From Aplysia californica (lineage: Eukaryota; Mollusca; Gastropoda; Aplysiida; Aplysiidae), in contig NW_004797640.1 of the NCBI RefSeq assembly GCF_000002075.1, forward strand, positions 619,573 through 683,572: DNA of 64,000 nucleotides. The letters run 5' to 3'. Shown one piece after another: positions 35,501 through 44,589 of the stretch (position 1 is the stretch's first letter; every line of letters begins with the position of its first letter). The translations under genes were made by a program, and so were the position numbers. The notes under the pieces are model-generated. The model saw only the letters and a list, made by a program, of their open reading frames with translations. It was not told the origin of the DNA and searched no databases.

Positions 35501-37386
35501 TATGCCAGTTCAAGTTTTTAGAACTCACTTCACAATCTGTTAAGGATGACATATCAAATACAGTGGGTGTCACATTCAGCGAGGTTGCCGGGACCGGCTT
35601 GTTGTCCTCGTTGAATCCGACCTTTCGTTGAGTGTGATTAAAGCTAAAGAAAAGAAAGGAGACAAGAAATTATTACACAATATACCAATACCAGTAATTA
35701 AAAGTTGTTCCCCCAATGATGAAAATCTCAAACAACAGCAGTGTGCGCGTGATTGAGCTGTGTTCTGACCGTCATTTCTGCATTTTTAATTATTCTTTTT
35801 CTGGAACACTTTTCGTGTGAAAACGTACCCTCTCAGATCTAGGCCCAGATCTACATGAAATAAAGCCGGGAACTTGGATTTTCTGATCAGGGGAAGAAAA
35901 GAAAAAAAAAATTTTTTAATGAAGGTCTCGATCTAGACCTTCCATCCAGAGTTCGTCCAGTTTCACACAGCCTGCATCGTGTTCCCACCACCCCCTCCCA
36001 TCTCTACCATAGGCTAACCCTCGCCCATTCTCTTGGCTTTGGGGCCTATATTTCGAGGCACACTAGATCTGGCAATACAATGTGTTAGGAATCGAGGATG
36101 GGCCTTGTGCTCCGCGTGAGTGGAGAGGAAGAAGAAAAATTCTTCGCTTTTGGGCCCGTTATTGCTTTTATTTGGTTATTGCGACCTCGTTGAAAGTGAC
36201 TTCGGTCTGTTTGCAACCTCGATGGAGCTGACGTACGTTTACAAAGAGATGTAGAGGAAAAAATTGGGATTAAGGATTGCCTCGTTGGAGCCGACTTCTG
36301 GTTGAATGTGACCTCGTTGAATGCGACACCCTCTGTAGTGGCTGTTTGTTTTCACAGAACTTTTAGAATGAACCAAAAATTTTAATGTTGACAGTGACTA
36401 CTAATTAGACGGTGAACTTTTGAGTGAACTAAATAGCACACATGTGAGGCATCGTGGTGAAATCAGGCGCCCGTTAGAATAACAAAATCGGAGAAACAGG
36501 CATTTTTCCGCAAGTTTGGACATTTATAGAATTTTTTTATTTTTTGGCTCAGCCTTTTTAATGTCCATAAAAAAACACATTTCCATTTCCCTAAAAACAT
36601 TATTTAAAGTCGCAAAATATGTCATTTTTCAGTTTTCAAGTACTTTTTAGCTGTTAAAGTTACCAAACTGTAGTGGCCATTTTCTCGCTAATTTCACCTC
36701 TGAAACTTTATTGGAAGCAAGCCAAATAAATCAGCTTTCAGATGATACCAATAACTCAACATGCCCAAAAAATGAGAGCCTGATTCCACCGCGTTGTGAC
36801 ACATATCGTCGCCGTGACGAGAAAAAATGAGTAGTTGAACTTGTTGCACAGATTGAGTAAAAATCTGGGGAGTAGTGGTTTTTCTTATGATAATGATGGT
36901 GTATGATTTTTCCTTGTCTGTTAGAATGAGAGTTTGGGTGGTTGGCTGGTGCTCAGGTGTGGTCTGCTCCTTCTTTCCTATCAAAGATGTATCTATTATC
37001 CTTACCTCTCCTCCTTCTTTTCTTCTGTTTGTTACTCTCTTGTGAGGTTTCTAATCTTCGGCATTTAAATGACTTCATTGTTTTGCGAGAACCGTAAATC
37101 ACTTACTTAAACAAACAAACATGAGCGGAGAGAGATAAGGGCCTCACTGTATTCAACTTAATACAAGTAATTCATTGGAATGTGAAAGAAATTCACACTG
37201 CAACAAAAAGTACATCTACTAATGACAATACTGATTCCCAGGCGCAATGATCCCATCTCTACTGTCAGAGAGGCAGCAGAGCTTGCCCTCAGCAAGATGG
37301 AGACGTCTGACGCCAAGCGGTGCATGAAGGTCACTCAAGTTCTGTCGTCAGAGATGAAGGCTCTCAATCCCAGTGCTGTGAGCTGA
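26562..37386 (+). CDS. Unassigned HEAT-repeat protein, complete 398-aa gene of seven coding exons
   Basis: Coding segments: 26562-26630, 30079-30224, 31207-31513, 33067-33358, 33734-33835, 34454-34589, 37242-37386. All introns are GT-AG, phases agree throughout and the sum is 398 codons plus TGA. Residues 1-150 (MSVWYTNPDGDATQ onwards) are unrecognised. Residues about 161-180, DTHFWDRHFKGETEVSWTDF, resemble the FW-x(n)-F-G-x-x-T-x-V-x-W-x-x-F pattern of the Cbl EF-hand-like region. Residues about 274-375 form three HEAT repeats with the usual D-x-x-x-V-R-x-x-A signature (DDDPNIRAVAAIALAHAG; EDEDRLVRESACLSLGFL; STVREAAELALSKM). It is predicted to be soluble, with no signal peptide or membrane segment, and so probably a cytosolic scaffold. 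The ATG is in an exon whose frame is open back to its acceptor (EKLRSSS precedes it), so an upstream coding exon is possible. Function unknown. Confidence 0.8.
26990..27155 (+). repeat. SINE family T, copy 4 (diverged)
   Basis: Retains GTGGTGTGATTTGCTTCTTC and ends GCAAGTGCCGTGAAAAC. In intron 1 of the HEAT gene. Confidence 0.75.
27174..28270. mobile_element. Possible old MITE with repeated CACCTG ends
   Basis: The left part has GTGAAACCTGCACTAGCAACC and a GACCACCTG motif. The right part has GACCACCTGTCTAAGATAACC near 28203. This is reminiscent of the TA-flanked MITE families but clear terminal repeats were not found. Confidence 0.3.
28320..28490 (+). repeat. SINE family T, copy 5
   Basis: Full-length, GATGGTTGGCGGGTGCTT to GTGCCGTAAAAAATT. 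In intron 1 of the HEAT gene. Confidence 0.85.
28700..29020 (+). repeat. Tandem duplication of about 145 bp in HEAT-gene intron 1
   Basis: AATGAAAAGGAGAGTGATCC and the following ATTAATATTCT block occur at 28770 and again at 28919, with TCTCACACAATC after each. The start of the second unit (28861-28905) also resembles the real exon-2 acceptor at 30053-30098. Confidence 0.75.
29188..30018 (-). mobile_element. MITE, family A, copy 3 (complete, inverted)
   Basis: Runs from CAGTCGAACCTG to CAGGTTTGACTG with TA on each side. The left end carries two tandem copies of AAGACGGCCACCTCTAT-like units. The interior matches copies 1 and 2 in reverse. It lies in intron 1 of the HEAT gene, about 60 bases before exon 2. 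Confidence 0.85.
30505..30831. mobile_element. piggyBac-like MITE (327 bp), TTAA-flanked
   Basis: TTAA at both ends, with inverted termini TTAACCCTTCGAAC and TTAACCCTTTGAAC (read inward). An AGGCCGGTAAACCGGCCT palindrome sits just inside the left end. It lies in intron 2 of the HEAT gene. Confidence 0.65.
31587..32170 (-). mobile_element. LINE 3' end, CR1/L2-type reverse transcriptase C-terminus
   Basis: The minus strand reads LHWLPVEKRTVYKLATICHK, then DNAPSYLSNLLRK, GERAFEYQGTKIWNALPS and KSFDSFK. These are the conserved C-terminal landmarks (LPV-x-x-R-x-x-K; AP-x-YL; W-N-x-L-P; F-K) of CR1/L2-type elements. It ends at the left in an A/T-rich repeat tail. The same 3' end recurs at 63840-64000. 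It is 5'-truncated and frameshifted, and lies in intron 3 of the HEAT gene. Confidence 0.75.
32400..32460. repeat. GTCT microsatellite
   Basis: Short (GTCT)n run in HEAT-gene intron 3. Confidence 0.8.
32636..33025 (+). repeat. SINE-like family U, copy 1
   Basis: Starts CCCCCAGGGCAGTACCATTG, passes TTGATAGTCGTAGCAGACTT and AGAGAGGTGAGCAGAGTAAG, and ends CTTATGCAGTTGCGAGCGCC with GTAAAAC. The last 35 or so bases equal the tail of families S and T. It ends about 40 bases before HEAT-gene exon 4. Confidence 0.75.
33478..33610 (+). repeat. Retroelement 3' tail with TAA/ATT microsatellites
   Basis: GTAAAGCGCATTGAGC, then ACTGTATAAATGTTATAT and (ATT)n: a tail typical of LINE-mobilised elements. 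A related tail ends the SINE at 57409-57827. Confidence 0.6.
34003..34290 (+). mobile_element. MITE, family E, copy 1 (short)
   Basis: Starts TGTGATGCGAAGCGGTGAAA and ends CGCCTGATTTCACCACAATG, inverted termini of about 30 bp. Intron 5 of the HEAT gene. Confidence 0.7.
34608..35337. mobile_element. piggyBac-like MITE (730 bp), TTAA-flanked
   Basis: The outermost 19 bp are perfect inverted repeats, TTAACACATTACACCCTAA, with TTAA as the target duplication. It begins only 18 bases after the exon-6 donor of the HEAT gene. A 162-codon frame inside (from 34803) is Ser/Pro-rich and shows no transposase motif. Confidence 0.75.
35561..36335. mobile_element. MITE, family H, TA-flanked (775 bp)
   Basis: Ends CAGTGGGTGTCACATTC and, read inward from the right, CAGAGGGTGTCGCATTC, with TA on both sides. 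Subterminal repeats of CCTCGTTGAATGTGAC type occur at both ends. In intron 6 of the HEAT gene. Confidence 0.7.
36443..36803 (-). mobile_element. MITE, family E, copy 2 (inverted)
   Basis: The left end GAGGCATCGTGGTGAAATCA and right end TGATTCCACCGCGTTGTGAC are inverted termini. The interior matches the other E copies in reverse. Confidence 0.75.
36935..37115 (+). repeat. SINE family T, copy 6
   Basis: GTGGTTGGCTGGTGCTCAG to GAGAACCGTAAATCAC; diverged tail. In HEAT-gene intron 6, about 130 bases before the last exon. Confidence 0.75.
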
Positions 37387-37779
37387 GCAGAAGTCTCCGG
37401 GCCAATGTCAGCACCAGTGGAAGACGCTACGTGAAGATTTGTTTGTCCTACAGTAAAGCCAGTCAAAGTTTGGCACAAAGTGCAGGAATGTTACACCTTT
37501 ACTACTAAATGTCAGTCGTCTGTCTGGGTACTAACATTTTTATTAATGTGGACGTTTGGAAAATGTCAGTTTGAGTTGTGAAGATCGGTGGTGCTGGTTG
37601 TGATGATGAACAGGAAAGCAGGGGGGCAAAAAAGTACAAAAGCTATTTACCTTCCTTATTGACCAATATATGCACTATGTACAAGGTTAGCTTTATCTCA
37701 GAAACAGGAGGCTTGAGCCTCTTTGTCCCTGAGTCTCTCCTCTACTTCTTCAAGTTGCTGCTCCAACCCTTTTATTCTC

Positions 37780-38520
37780 CTATGGAGTCCATGACTTTCG
37801 TAGGAACAAGTTCAGGTTGTCTGTACGGGCAGCTCTGTCTTCCTTGTCTTCCACTGCTTTCTCTAGGTTATCTCTTGTTTCCTTCAGACTTTTGGCCTTC
37901 TTCTTCAGATTTACCACTGACATATCAGCCTCATCCCTCTTTCTCTTCCTTCCTTCCACATCCAGTCTTCTCTTCTCCTCCTCTTTCTGCCTAATGTAGA
38001 GATTTAGGAAAATAAAAAGAAACAAAATATTGACCTGATCACAACTTCAATGCTAGAGTACTGACTGAAACAAGAAAAAAGTTATTTCCAGAAAAGTAGG
38101 ATTTATACTTTTTATTTAAAACTTTGGAAAGAACCTCTCCACAAACTGTTTCAAGGAAGTAGGGCTACAATAATTTAAAAACTGAAGGAAATCTCTAGAT
38201 TCTAAAATTCCAGGACATTCATCAAAGAAGTTTCATTGACTCTACAGCCTGGTCATGCATGGGCAAAATATGACTACCATATATAGAGATTAATTTTGTA
38301 CTGCACAATGTGTTACAAGAAACCTGTTAAACTGTCAACCTCAAAAGATGAAAGCTTAAAGGTTAAGTTAACATTGCTAATTTTTCATAAAGGGCATTTT
38401 TTTGCACACTTTGCAAGAAAGTAACTATACCTTTTTTTTTAATGCTACGATTGTCACCTTCTCCACACCACCAACTGTTCGAATGTAGTCCTCAACCACT
38501 CTCCGAGCCACAACACCTGA
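37780..38520 (-). CDS. C-terminal exons of a lysine-rich coiled-coil protein
   Basis: Exon 38520-38431 (minus) encodes SGVVARRVVEDYIRTVGGVE and KVTIVALKKK, with an AG acceptor and GTATAG donor. Exon 37986-37780 follows a TTAGGCAG acceptor and encodes KEEEKRRLDVEGRKRKRDEA, then a heptad-rich coiled coil (VVNLKKKAKSLKETRDNLEK) and ends LRKSWTP then TAG. Both exons are phase 0. The next reading frame, entered near 37790, continues as another coiled coil (IKGLEQQLEEVEERLRDKE) to its own stop, so a single-base indel or sequencing error may hide a longer C-terminus. An AATAAA-like signal lies at about 37534-37539 on this strand. The gene is convergent with the HEAT gene, 393 bp apart. The family is not recognised. 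Confidence 0.5.
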
Positions 38521-38578
38521 CTTCTAGGGTGTATGAAACAAACCATTAAATTCTTGAGCACTCCGACCGAAATCATAA

Positions 38579-39733
38579 ACTACGAGGGTCATTGAAAAAG
38601 TTTTGCCTCCAAGTTCATAGTTTCTTTATTACTGATGAAAGTTATACACCAAATGAAAGCTTAGGATGTCTGCTACATGACAGTACCTTTGTTTTTCAAC
38701 ATATTCGCCTTCTTTGTCGATGCAGATCGGCCAACGTCGAATAAGTTGTTGCATGCCGTCAGCGAAAAATTCATGTGGTTTTCCTCTGAACCAGCGACGC
38801 ACATCTTCTTGAACTTCATCGTCATTTGCATAACGTTTTCCTTTGAGGTGCTCCTTCAACTTAGGATAAAGATAAAAGTCAGATGGAGCAAGGTCAGGAC
38901 TGTATGATGGGTGTGGTAAGGTCTCTTGAAATCTGAGTCTTTTCGTGGCTCTTGAGTTTGTTGACTCGTGTGTGGACAGGCGTTGTCGTGGTGCAAAATT
39001 GCATTTTTTTTCCGGGCCGAACTCATGACAGCCGTGCTCTAAGTTTTCTCAGGGTCTCAATATATTATTCAGAGTTGATAGTGGAACCCTGATCCAAAAA
39101 TTCCATATATGAATCAAACCATCGCAGTCCCAAAACACTGTCATAAGCACTTTCTTTGCAGATGAAACAACTTCGAACTTCTTGGGGCTAGGTGAAGCAG
39201 TGGGCCTGTATTCTTTCGATTGTCTTTTGTTCTCTGGGTCATAATGGTGTACCCAAGTCTCATCTCCTGTGACTATACGGTGTAAGAAAGCTTCACCTTT
39301 ATCAGTATAACGAGCCAGGAGTTCATCAATAACTTGTCTTCGGTTCAGTTTCAGCTCGGGTGACAACATGTGGGGAACCCACCGTGCACACATTGTCCTG
39401 TAACCCAACACATCATGGATAATATAGTGAGCACTCCCTACAGAAATCCCTAAAATTTCACTGACATCTCTCACTTTTATCCTCCGGTTTGCTTGGATGA
39501 TCTCATCCACTCTCTCCTGATGTTGAACATCACTGGCAGAGTTGGGACGACCACAACGAGCTTGGTCATGCAAATCTGTCTCTGCTGGACTGGTTTCAGC
39601 GAACTCCTTTGCCCGTCTTTGAACAGAAATTACATATCTACACATGCTTCCTTTTAGACAAGCTTCATTCGCCTGTCAATATCAATGGGTGCAGCTCCCT
39701 CTGCAGTAAGGAACTCAATAACAGCTCTTTGCT
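38579..39733 (-). mobile_element. mariner-type DNA transposon, 5'-truncated, degenerate
   Basis: The minus strand encodes the paired-like DNA-binding region (VRDVSEILGISVGSAHYIIH), the mariner landmarks ARWVPHMLSPELK and HRIVTGDETWVHHYDPENKR, and VLMTVFWDCDGLI. The C-terminal part at 38629-38859 follows in other frames. D and E of the catalytic triad are visible in GDETWVHHYDPE-type context, but the transposase is frameshifted after IWNFW. The left end CTACGAGGGTCATTGAAAAA looks like a mariner terminal repeat. The right end stops at a TTAA near 39734, before the transposase start, so there is no matching terminal repeat. Confidence 0.85.
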
Positions 39734-40300
39734 TTAACCCTGTCAGACCGTCGGGAATACTCAAAACATCAATTATGCCGGATTACCGCTTGACCGGTAA
39801 TTGAGAGGCCGCGTCATAAAATCACGTCATATTTGAAAATAGCAAGCCAATCAGCTCTAAACTCCGCATTTAGTGTGAGAATTGATCATTGTAAATGGTA
39901 GACTCCATGAGGTTGGACTGCAGTGTTGTTTGTCTTCTAAATTTTGGATTTTTATCGCCATGAAGAGACGTGCTGTTGAGCCAATGAGCCAAGCACTTCG
40001 ACAGGAAAAAGGGCTAGGTCTCAACTCTTTACCACACAAGAAGTGCTTGAAGACCTATCCGATTATGAAGGAGATCTTGATCATGACTTTGAGAGCAGTG
40101 TAGTAGTGATGAAAGCATGGACTTGGACAATAGAGGTGATGATGGAGATTTAACTTCAAATTCGAATAGGAACGATAGATCTAGATCTAGACCTGAATCT
40201 AGCACTAGAGAAAGGGGGCATGACCCTGTTACACTAAACCAAAACAAAGTAACAACAGTGCCAACAATAGTAGTAGTAGTACACTTACCTTGTTATGAGA
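39734..40300 (+). mobile_element. piggyBac-like transposon remnant (5' end)
   Basis: Begins TTAACCCTGTCAGACCGTC. A frame from ATG at 39960 reads MKRRAVEPMSQALRQEKGLG, and the next frame gives the acidic EVLEDLSDYEGDLDHDFESS. This matches the style of piggyBac-type transposase N-termini. The catalytic DDD core is absent and the right end was not identified. Confidence 0.45.
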
Positions 40301-40492
40301 TAAATGCAATGTAGAATCTCTAGACTTAGACTTGGGAAAAACAAATGCAGGTCGATGCACATGTGAGAAGAAAGGTCCTCTCTTAACAACTAGATCAAGA
40401 TACTGATCACATGGTTCATCACACGAGAAAAGCAATGGGAAGCGTGTCAGGCAGCTCGAATGACTGGAGGCTTTTAATACTACCGAAGGCAT
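40289..40492 (-). CDS. Candidate first coding exon of the minus-strand coiled-coil gene
   Basis: ATG at 40492 opens 68 codons (MPSVVLKASSHSSCL, then DEPCDQYLDLVVKRGPFFSH and RPAFVFPKSKSRD) ending exactly at a strong donor, GTAAGTGT, in phase 0. This matches phase 0 of the exon at 38520. The intron would contain the mariner. The exon overlaps the flank of a piggyBac-like remnant, so it may instead be transposon-derived or chance. The family is not recognised. Confidence 0.25.
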
Positions 40493-40959
40493 CCTCAATT
40501 CTTTGTTTTAGGGTCGAGCCAACGATCGAGTGAGGTGACAATCGTACGTGCGAGTTGTGCGATCTTCCACACAACATTCGATTCCCATATCGATATCATA
40601 TTTGTTGACTTTAAATAGTACAAAATGAATGAATACAAGGCATAGATTGCCGATACAGAATGATATCAATCGGATCGAGTACGAAAAAACCCAGTGCGAC
40701 CGAAAATGGAAGCTCGAACTTCATCATTCGAAAAAAAATTTGCAGTTCCGGCAGAAAAAATGTGAAATAATATTTTTCCCGGGTCACCAACGGTTTTCAC
40801 GACATATTCTCGGGTCAAATTCAGTTTTATCAATTTACCCGGCAGATTCCCTATCCCGGGGCCCGGCAGTCACCCTGTGAAAGGTCTTCAGAAACCATTT
40901 TAACCAAAATGAGACTTGTTTTAATGCTCTTTTCTCTGCTGATATTTTGATAAATTGCA

Positions 40960-41295
40960 AGACAGGCAATGTTTCTACTAGAAGCCACTCAACATTTCGC
41001 TATCCCAGATTATACAAAGTTCTTTGTGCTCAGTACCTAGTAGGCTACTAGTTTTAAGAAATTTGCCGTAACAAATTTTGAGTTTCCCATGTCAAACTTT
41101 TTTGAGTGCAATTCTTTGATATATCTTGATAACGATCTGAATAATCTGTGTTGATAGAGCAGATAAAGCATTTGGTTTCAGACCTCTTGGTCTTAGCAAC
41201 TCAAAACAGCCAAAAATGTCAGATAGAACTTTGTAATTCTGTGGTAGCGATTTATCATTCATTAAGGATTTCATATCTGTCGTTTGTCATAAGTG
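40960..41295 (+). repeat. Dispersed repeat, family F, copy 1
   Basis: Contains TCTTGATAACGATCTGAATA, AGCATTTGGTTTCAGACC and AACTTTGTAATTCTG. It matches the two halves at 58990-59297 and 59741-59880; a small piece recurs at about 43312-43365. No terminal repeats were defined. Confidence 0.6.
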
Positions 41296-42851
41296 TAGAT
41301 CTAGATCGTCAGAGAAGATCACTTTAGTCTTAGTTCTGCTATATCTGAGGCTTGCTCTCCACAACTTGTTTCTGACTACCCATCGGTGCTCACTGGATTT
41401 GGCCACCTCCCAATGGACGTGTTGGGTGTCTGTGGCTATGACTTGTGCCTTTCTGCAGCAAAGCTTTTCTGTCTCAAATGTAGGTTTTTTTTTATTGGAG
41501 TTATTGTTATTTTTGTTTTTTGTAAGGTAAAATCTCCATGCTAACATCCTGGAACAGTTTTGATAATAGAGGGAATTTTCTTCAATGTTGAATGTCTCCC
41601 TTTTCTGTTTTCTCTCGTTTTAAAAGTTTGTTTCTTATTTCTCTAAATGTTTCCATACATTTGTTTAGGTTCACTTTGTACCATCAGGCATGGGGCGACT
41701 TGTTTGGCAGATTTATTGGGCAACACTTTCGATTCACACTCGAGAAGTCAGAGTCTCACTAAAATTTCTATTTTTCCATTTTTTCATGATCTGCTAGAAA
41801 AATATGCCTTGAAAACTTTTAACTTTGTCCCAACCTTCAAAATTAGCAGAATAGGGGTTAAGATAGGCCTAAACAGACAGACTATGGGTCTATGAAATTA
41901 TCTCTTGATGATGTGTTCAGTGCTGGCTTTTGCTCCAAGAGAACTCCTGCTAAAGGTAACTGAGTAATTTGATGCACATGGTTACATCATTTTGCCAGTC
42001 TTAGACCTCCATCAGAGCATGTGCAGGAACCAACGGGGAAACCCGGGAATGAGGGATCGAAGATTGTGTCAGAAATATCTTAATTAACTATTCCCATTCA
42101 TCACCAGGAATTCACTTAAGAGTAAGAAAGCTGTACTGTAACATGTTTTTTTTTTTGTGTTAGTAATGTCTCCTCTTTACTTTACTGTTGTTGGTGAAAG
42201 CTAGAGGGTGCTGATGGTGAAGAATGTGGTGATAGTCTTTATTTTCACAGAGGTCCCTCTGTTATGTATAGTTTTTCCTTGGCAGAGTTACTTTGGATTT
42301 TTTTGTCAATGTTAGTAACGACTTGACTTTACCCTTTTTATTTAAACTCCCACTCTTTCTGACATTTTAGAGAAGCTTAATACTAGTAAGAGCGTGTGGA
42401 TGATTTCAGTGTTCTACCACAATTACCTGTCCCCGTGGATTTATGCACACGGCATAATTTAGCAAAATTTGATAATTTTTTGCATAATTTCTGATTATTT
42501 TCCTTAATCATTCTTTGTTAAAATTAACAGAATCGCATTATTTCACTTTTTGGGCTCAGTTTGCATGACGGAGACAGAATTACAAGTCAGAATGCCTTTT
42601 CAGGATACAGGTTGATTTACTTTAACTTCAAGACAACTTGATTGTTGCATTTGTATATCTTCCAATTTGTCATCATGTATTTTATACATGATTGCTTAAC
42701 ACTTTGCCATCATATTTTGGGGAATATCCAAAGAAACTGCGTGGTAAACATTGCCAATCGGCGAGATGGATGAGGCAGCAAAGTGTAAAAGGAATATGTT
42801 CAGATTTTCTCTATGTGTAGCAAGTGTATCCTCGTTTAATGTGTTTGTTAA
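41296..42851. other. Intergenic, nothing firmly recognised
   Basis: AT-rich. A minus-strand frame at 41287-41547 has a transposase-like TKTKVIFSDD end but no other support. Confidence 0.4.
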
Positions 42852-43030
42852 GGGGGCACCGCTCTCTCGTGGTCTAGAGGTATGGTGTTCTCCTCTCATT
42901 CAATAGGTCCCCTGACAGTGATGGCAAATTTTTTTTTCTGTAAAATTTTCTCCTTTCTCCTCATTTCCTGCTGTCTAATCATGTTCTGTTATCTGCTTTC
43001 ATCTACACTTTCTGCCCCCCATTTCTAAAA
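42852..43030 (+). repeat. SINE family S fragment (head and proximal body)
   Basis: CTCTCGTGGTCTAGAGGTA, then CCTCTCATTCAATAGGTCCC and CTTTCTGCCCCCC, followed at once by a family U copy. Confidence 0.7.
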
Positions 43031-43039
43031 TGAAATAAC

Positions 43040-43300
43040 CCCCCAGGGCGGTGCTACTAACTGAAGTGTCTTTAGGCCATTCCCAAAGGGGGACATTAAC
43101 CATGTTCTTGTGCACAGTAGAATTGTAATTGTAAATGGGCTGATTCATCAATGTCAGGCTCATAACGTCCTATTGTCATTTTCCTCTACTTCTTTATATG
43201 TTTGTCAATCTCTTGTAACCCTCTATTTCTGGGGTGCCTTGATAGTCGAAGCGAACTTTGTGCTGTTGAAGCTAGAGAGGTGAGCAGAGTAAGCCCGATT
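43040..43300 (+). repeat. SINE-like family U, copy 2 (tail missing)
   Basis: CCCCCAGGGCGGTGCTACT through GTGAGCAGAGTAAGCCCGAT. The shared 3' tail is absent and a family F fragment follows. Confidence 0.7.
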
Positions 43301-44153
43301 CCCTGAAAAACGGCCGAAAATGTCAGATAAAACTTTGTAATTCTGAGTTACCGATTAATGTCACTGTTGCAGCATAAGTGCAAGAGTGACTTCTAGAGTA
43401 TATAGTGTTATTGAATCCATTCTGTATTGATTTTAAAAATTCATTCCATTTTTTTTTTCTGTAATTTCTTTTTTTACTTTGATCTCGGGAGATATTTTCA
43501 GTTTTGAATGTCTACAATGGTTTAACTTTTTATACAAATAGGCATTTTTAAAAAAAATTATATTTCTTGCATAATTTCATGCCTTTCAAAATTTGTTGTT
43601 TTTTGTTTGTTTGTTTCGGGGGGAAGGTGGCTTCTTGTACTTAAAATGAAAAGTGTCAGCTAGGCCTTGAACTGTCTACATGTATGTGTATGTGCTTGGA
43701 TCTTCTTTGTTCATATCATATGTAAGTAGGCCTACTGTGATACTTCCAAAGATTATAAAAAGCCTCTCGTGTCTATATCATGAAAATCAAAACAAGAGTC
43801 TGAACTGTATCGACTAACTTAATTTTGTTTTCTCTCTGTGTGTGTAGCTTCCTACAAGCCAACAACTCCTGAACATGATATATTAATTATATTCTTGTAC
43901 TGAGTGTAATATAACATGACATTGTGGTTCTGTGGTTAACTTATTGTGATGTTGGTTTCAAAAGGTTTTTAGTTGTGAGATCCCCAGTAGAGTTCCCTGG
44001 GGCACACCAAAGTCCAGAGTATAGCATGTTGTATAAATGTAGTTGACGTTATTCTACTTATAAGCTCTGAGTGTGACCACTTAATTGTGACTTGGTTCAT
44101 GTAAAGACAATCCCTGACAGGCCAAATGCTGCCTCATCGTCTTGAAAACGATA
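43301..44153. other. Intergenic, nothing firmly recognised
   Basis: Contains the F fragment noted at 40960 and AT-rich sequence. Confidence 0.4.
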
Positions 44154-44589
44154 TGTGTCATGACACAGTGGAATCAGGCGCTCGTAAATTTTTGGGCATA
44201 TTGAGTTATTGGTGTAATTGTTAAACATGTCCGTCTCTTGCTTTTAATGATAAAAATACATGTCCATATATATTGAATAGAAATCGAAATGTTTGCCATT
44301 GAAGGAGGTGGGGGTAACCTGATTTCAGAGTTAAACAAACGAGAAAATAGCCACGAAAGTTCAGTGACTTCCAAAGCTTGAGAGTCCTTGCAAACTTCAA
44401 ATTTATACTCTGTGTGCCTTTAATCAACATTTTTCTGGAAAATCCACTCAGAAATGTGTTTTACATGGACATAAAAGGTGCTGAACCAAAAAAAAAAAAA
44501 AGATAAAAATTGCCAAACTGGCAGGAAAATGCTGGCTTCTTCAATTTCATTAATTTGAGGAGCGCCTGATTTGACAACAATGCTTCACA
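44154..44589 (+). mobile_element. MITE, family E, copy 3
   Basis: TGTGTCATGACACAGTGGAA to AGCGCCTGATTTGACAACAA, then TGCTTCACA. About 436 bp, inverted termini, no coding capacity. Confidence 0.75.

Noticed and set aside
41287-41547. Minus-strand frame ending TKTKVIFSDD, like a Tc1 transposase segment
   Set aside because: Only one short motif matches, neighbouring Tc1 landmarks are absent, and part of the frame is AGATCT-related sequence.
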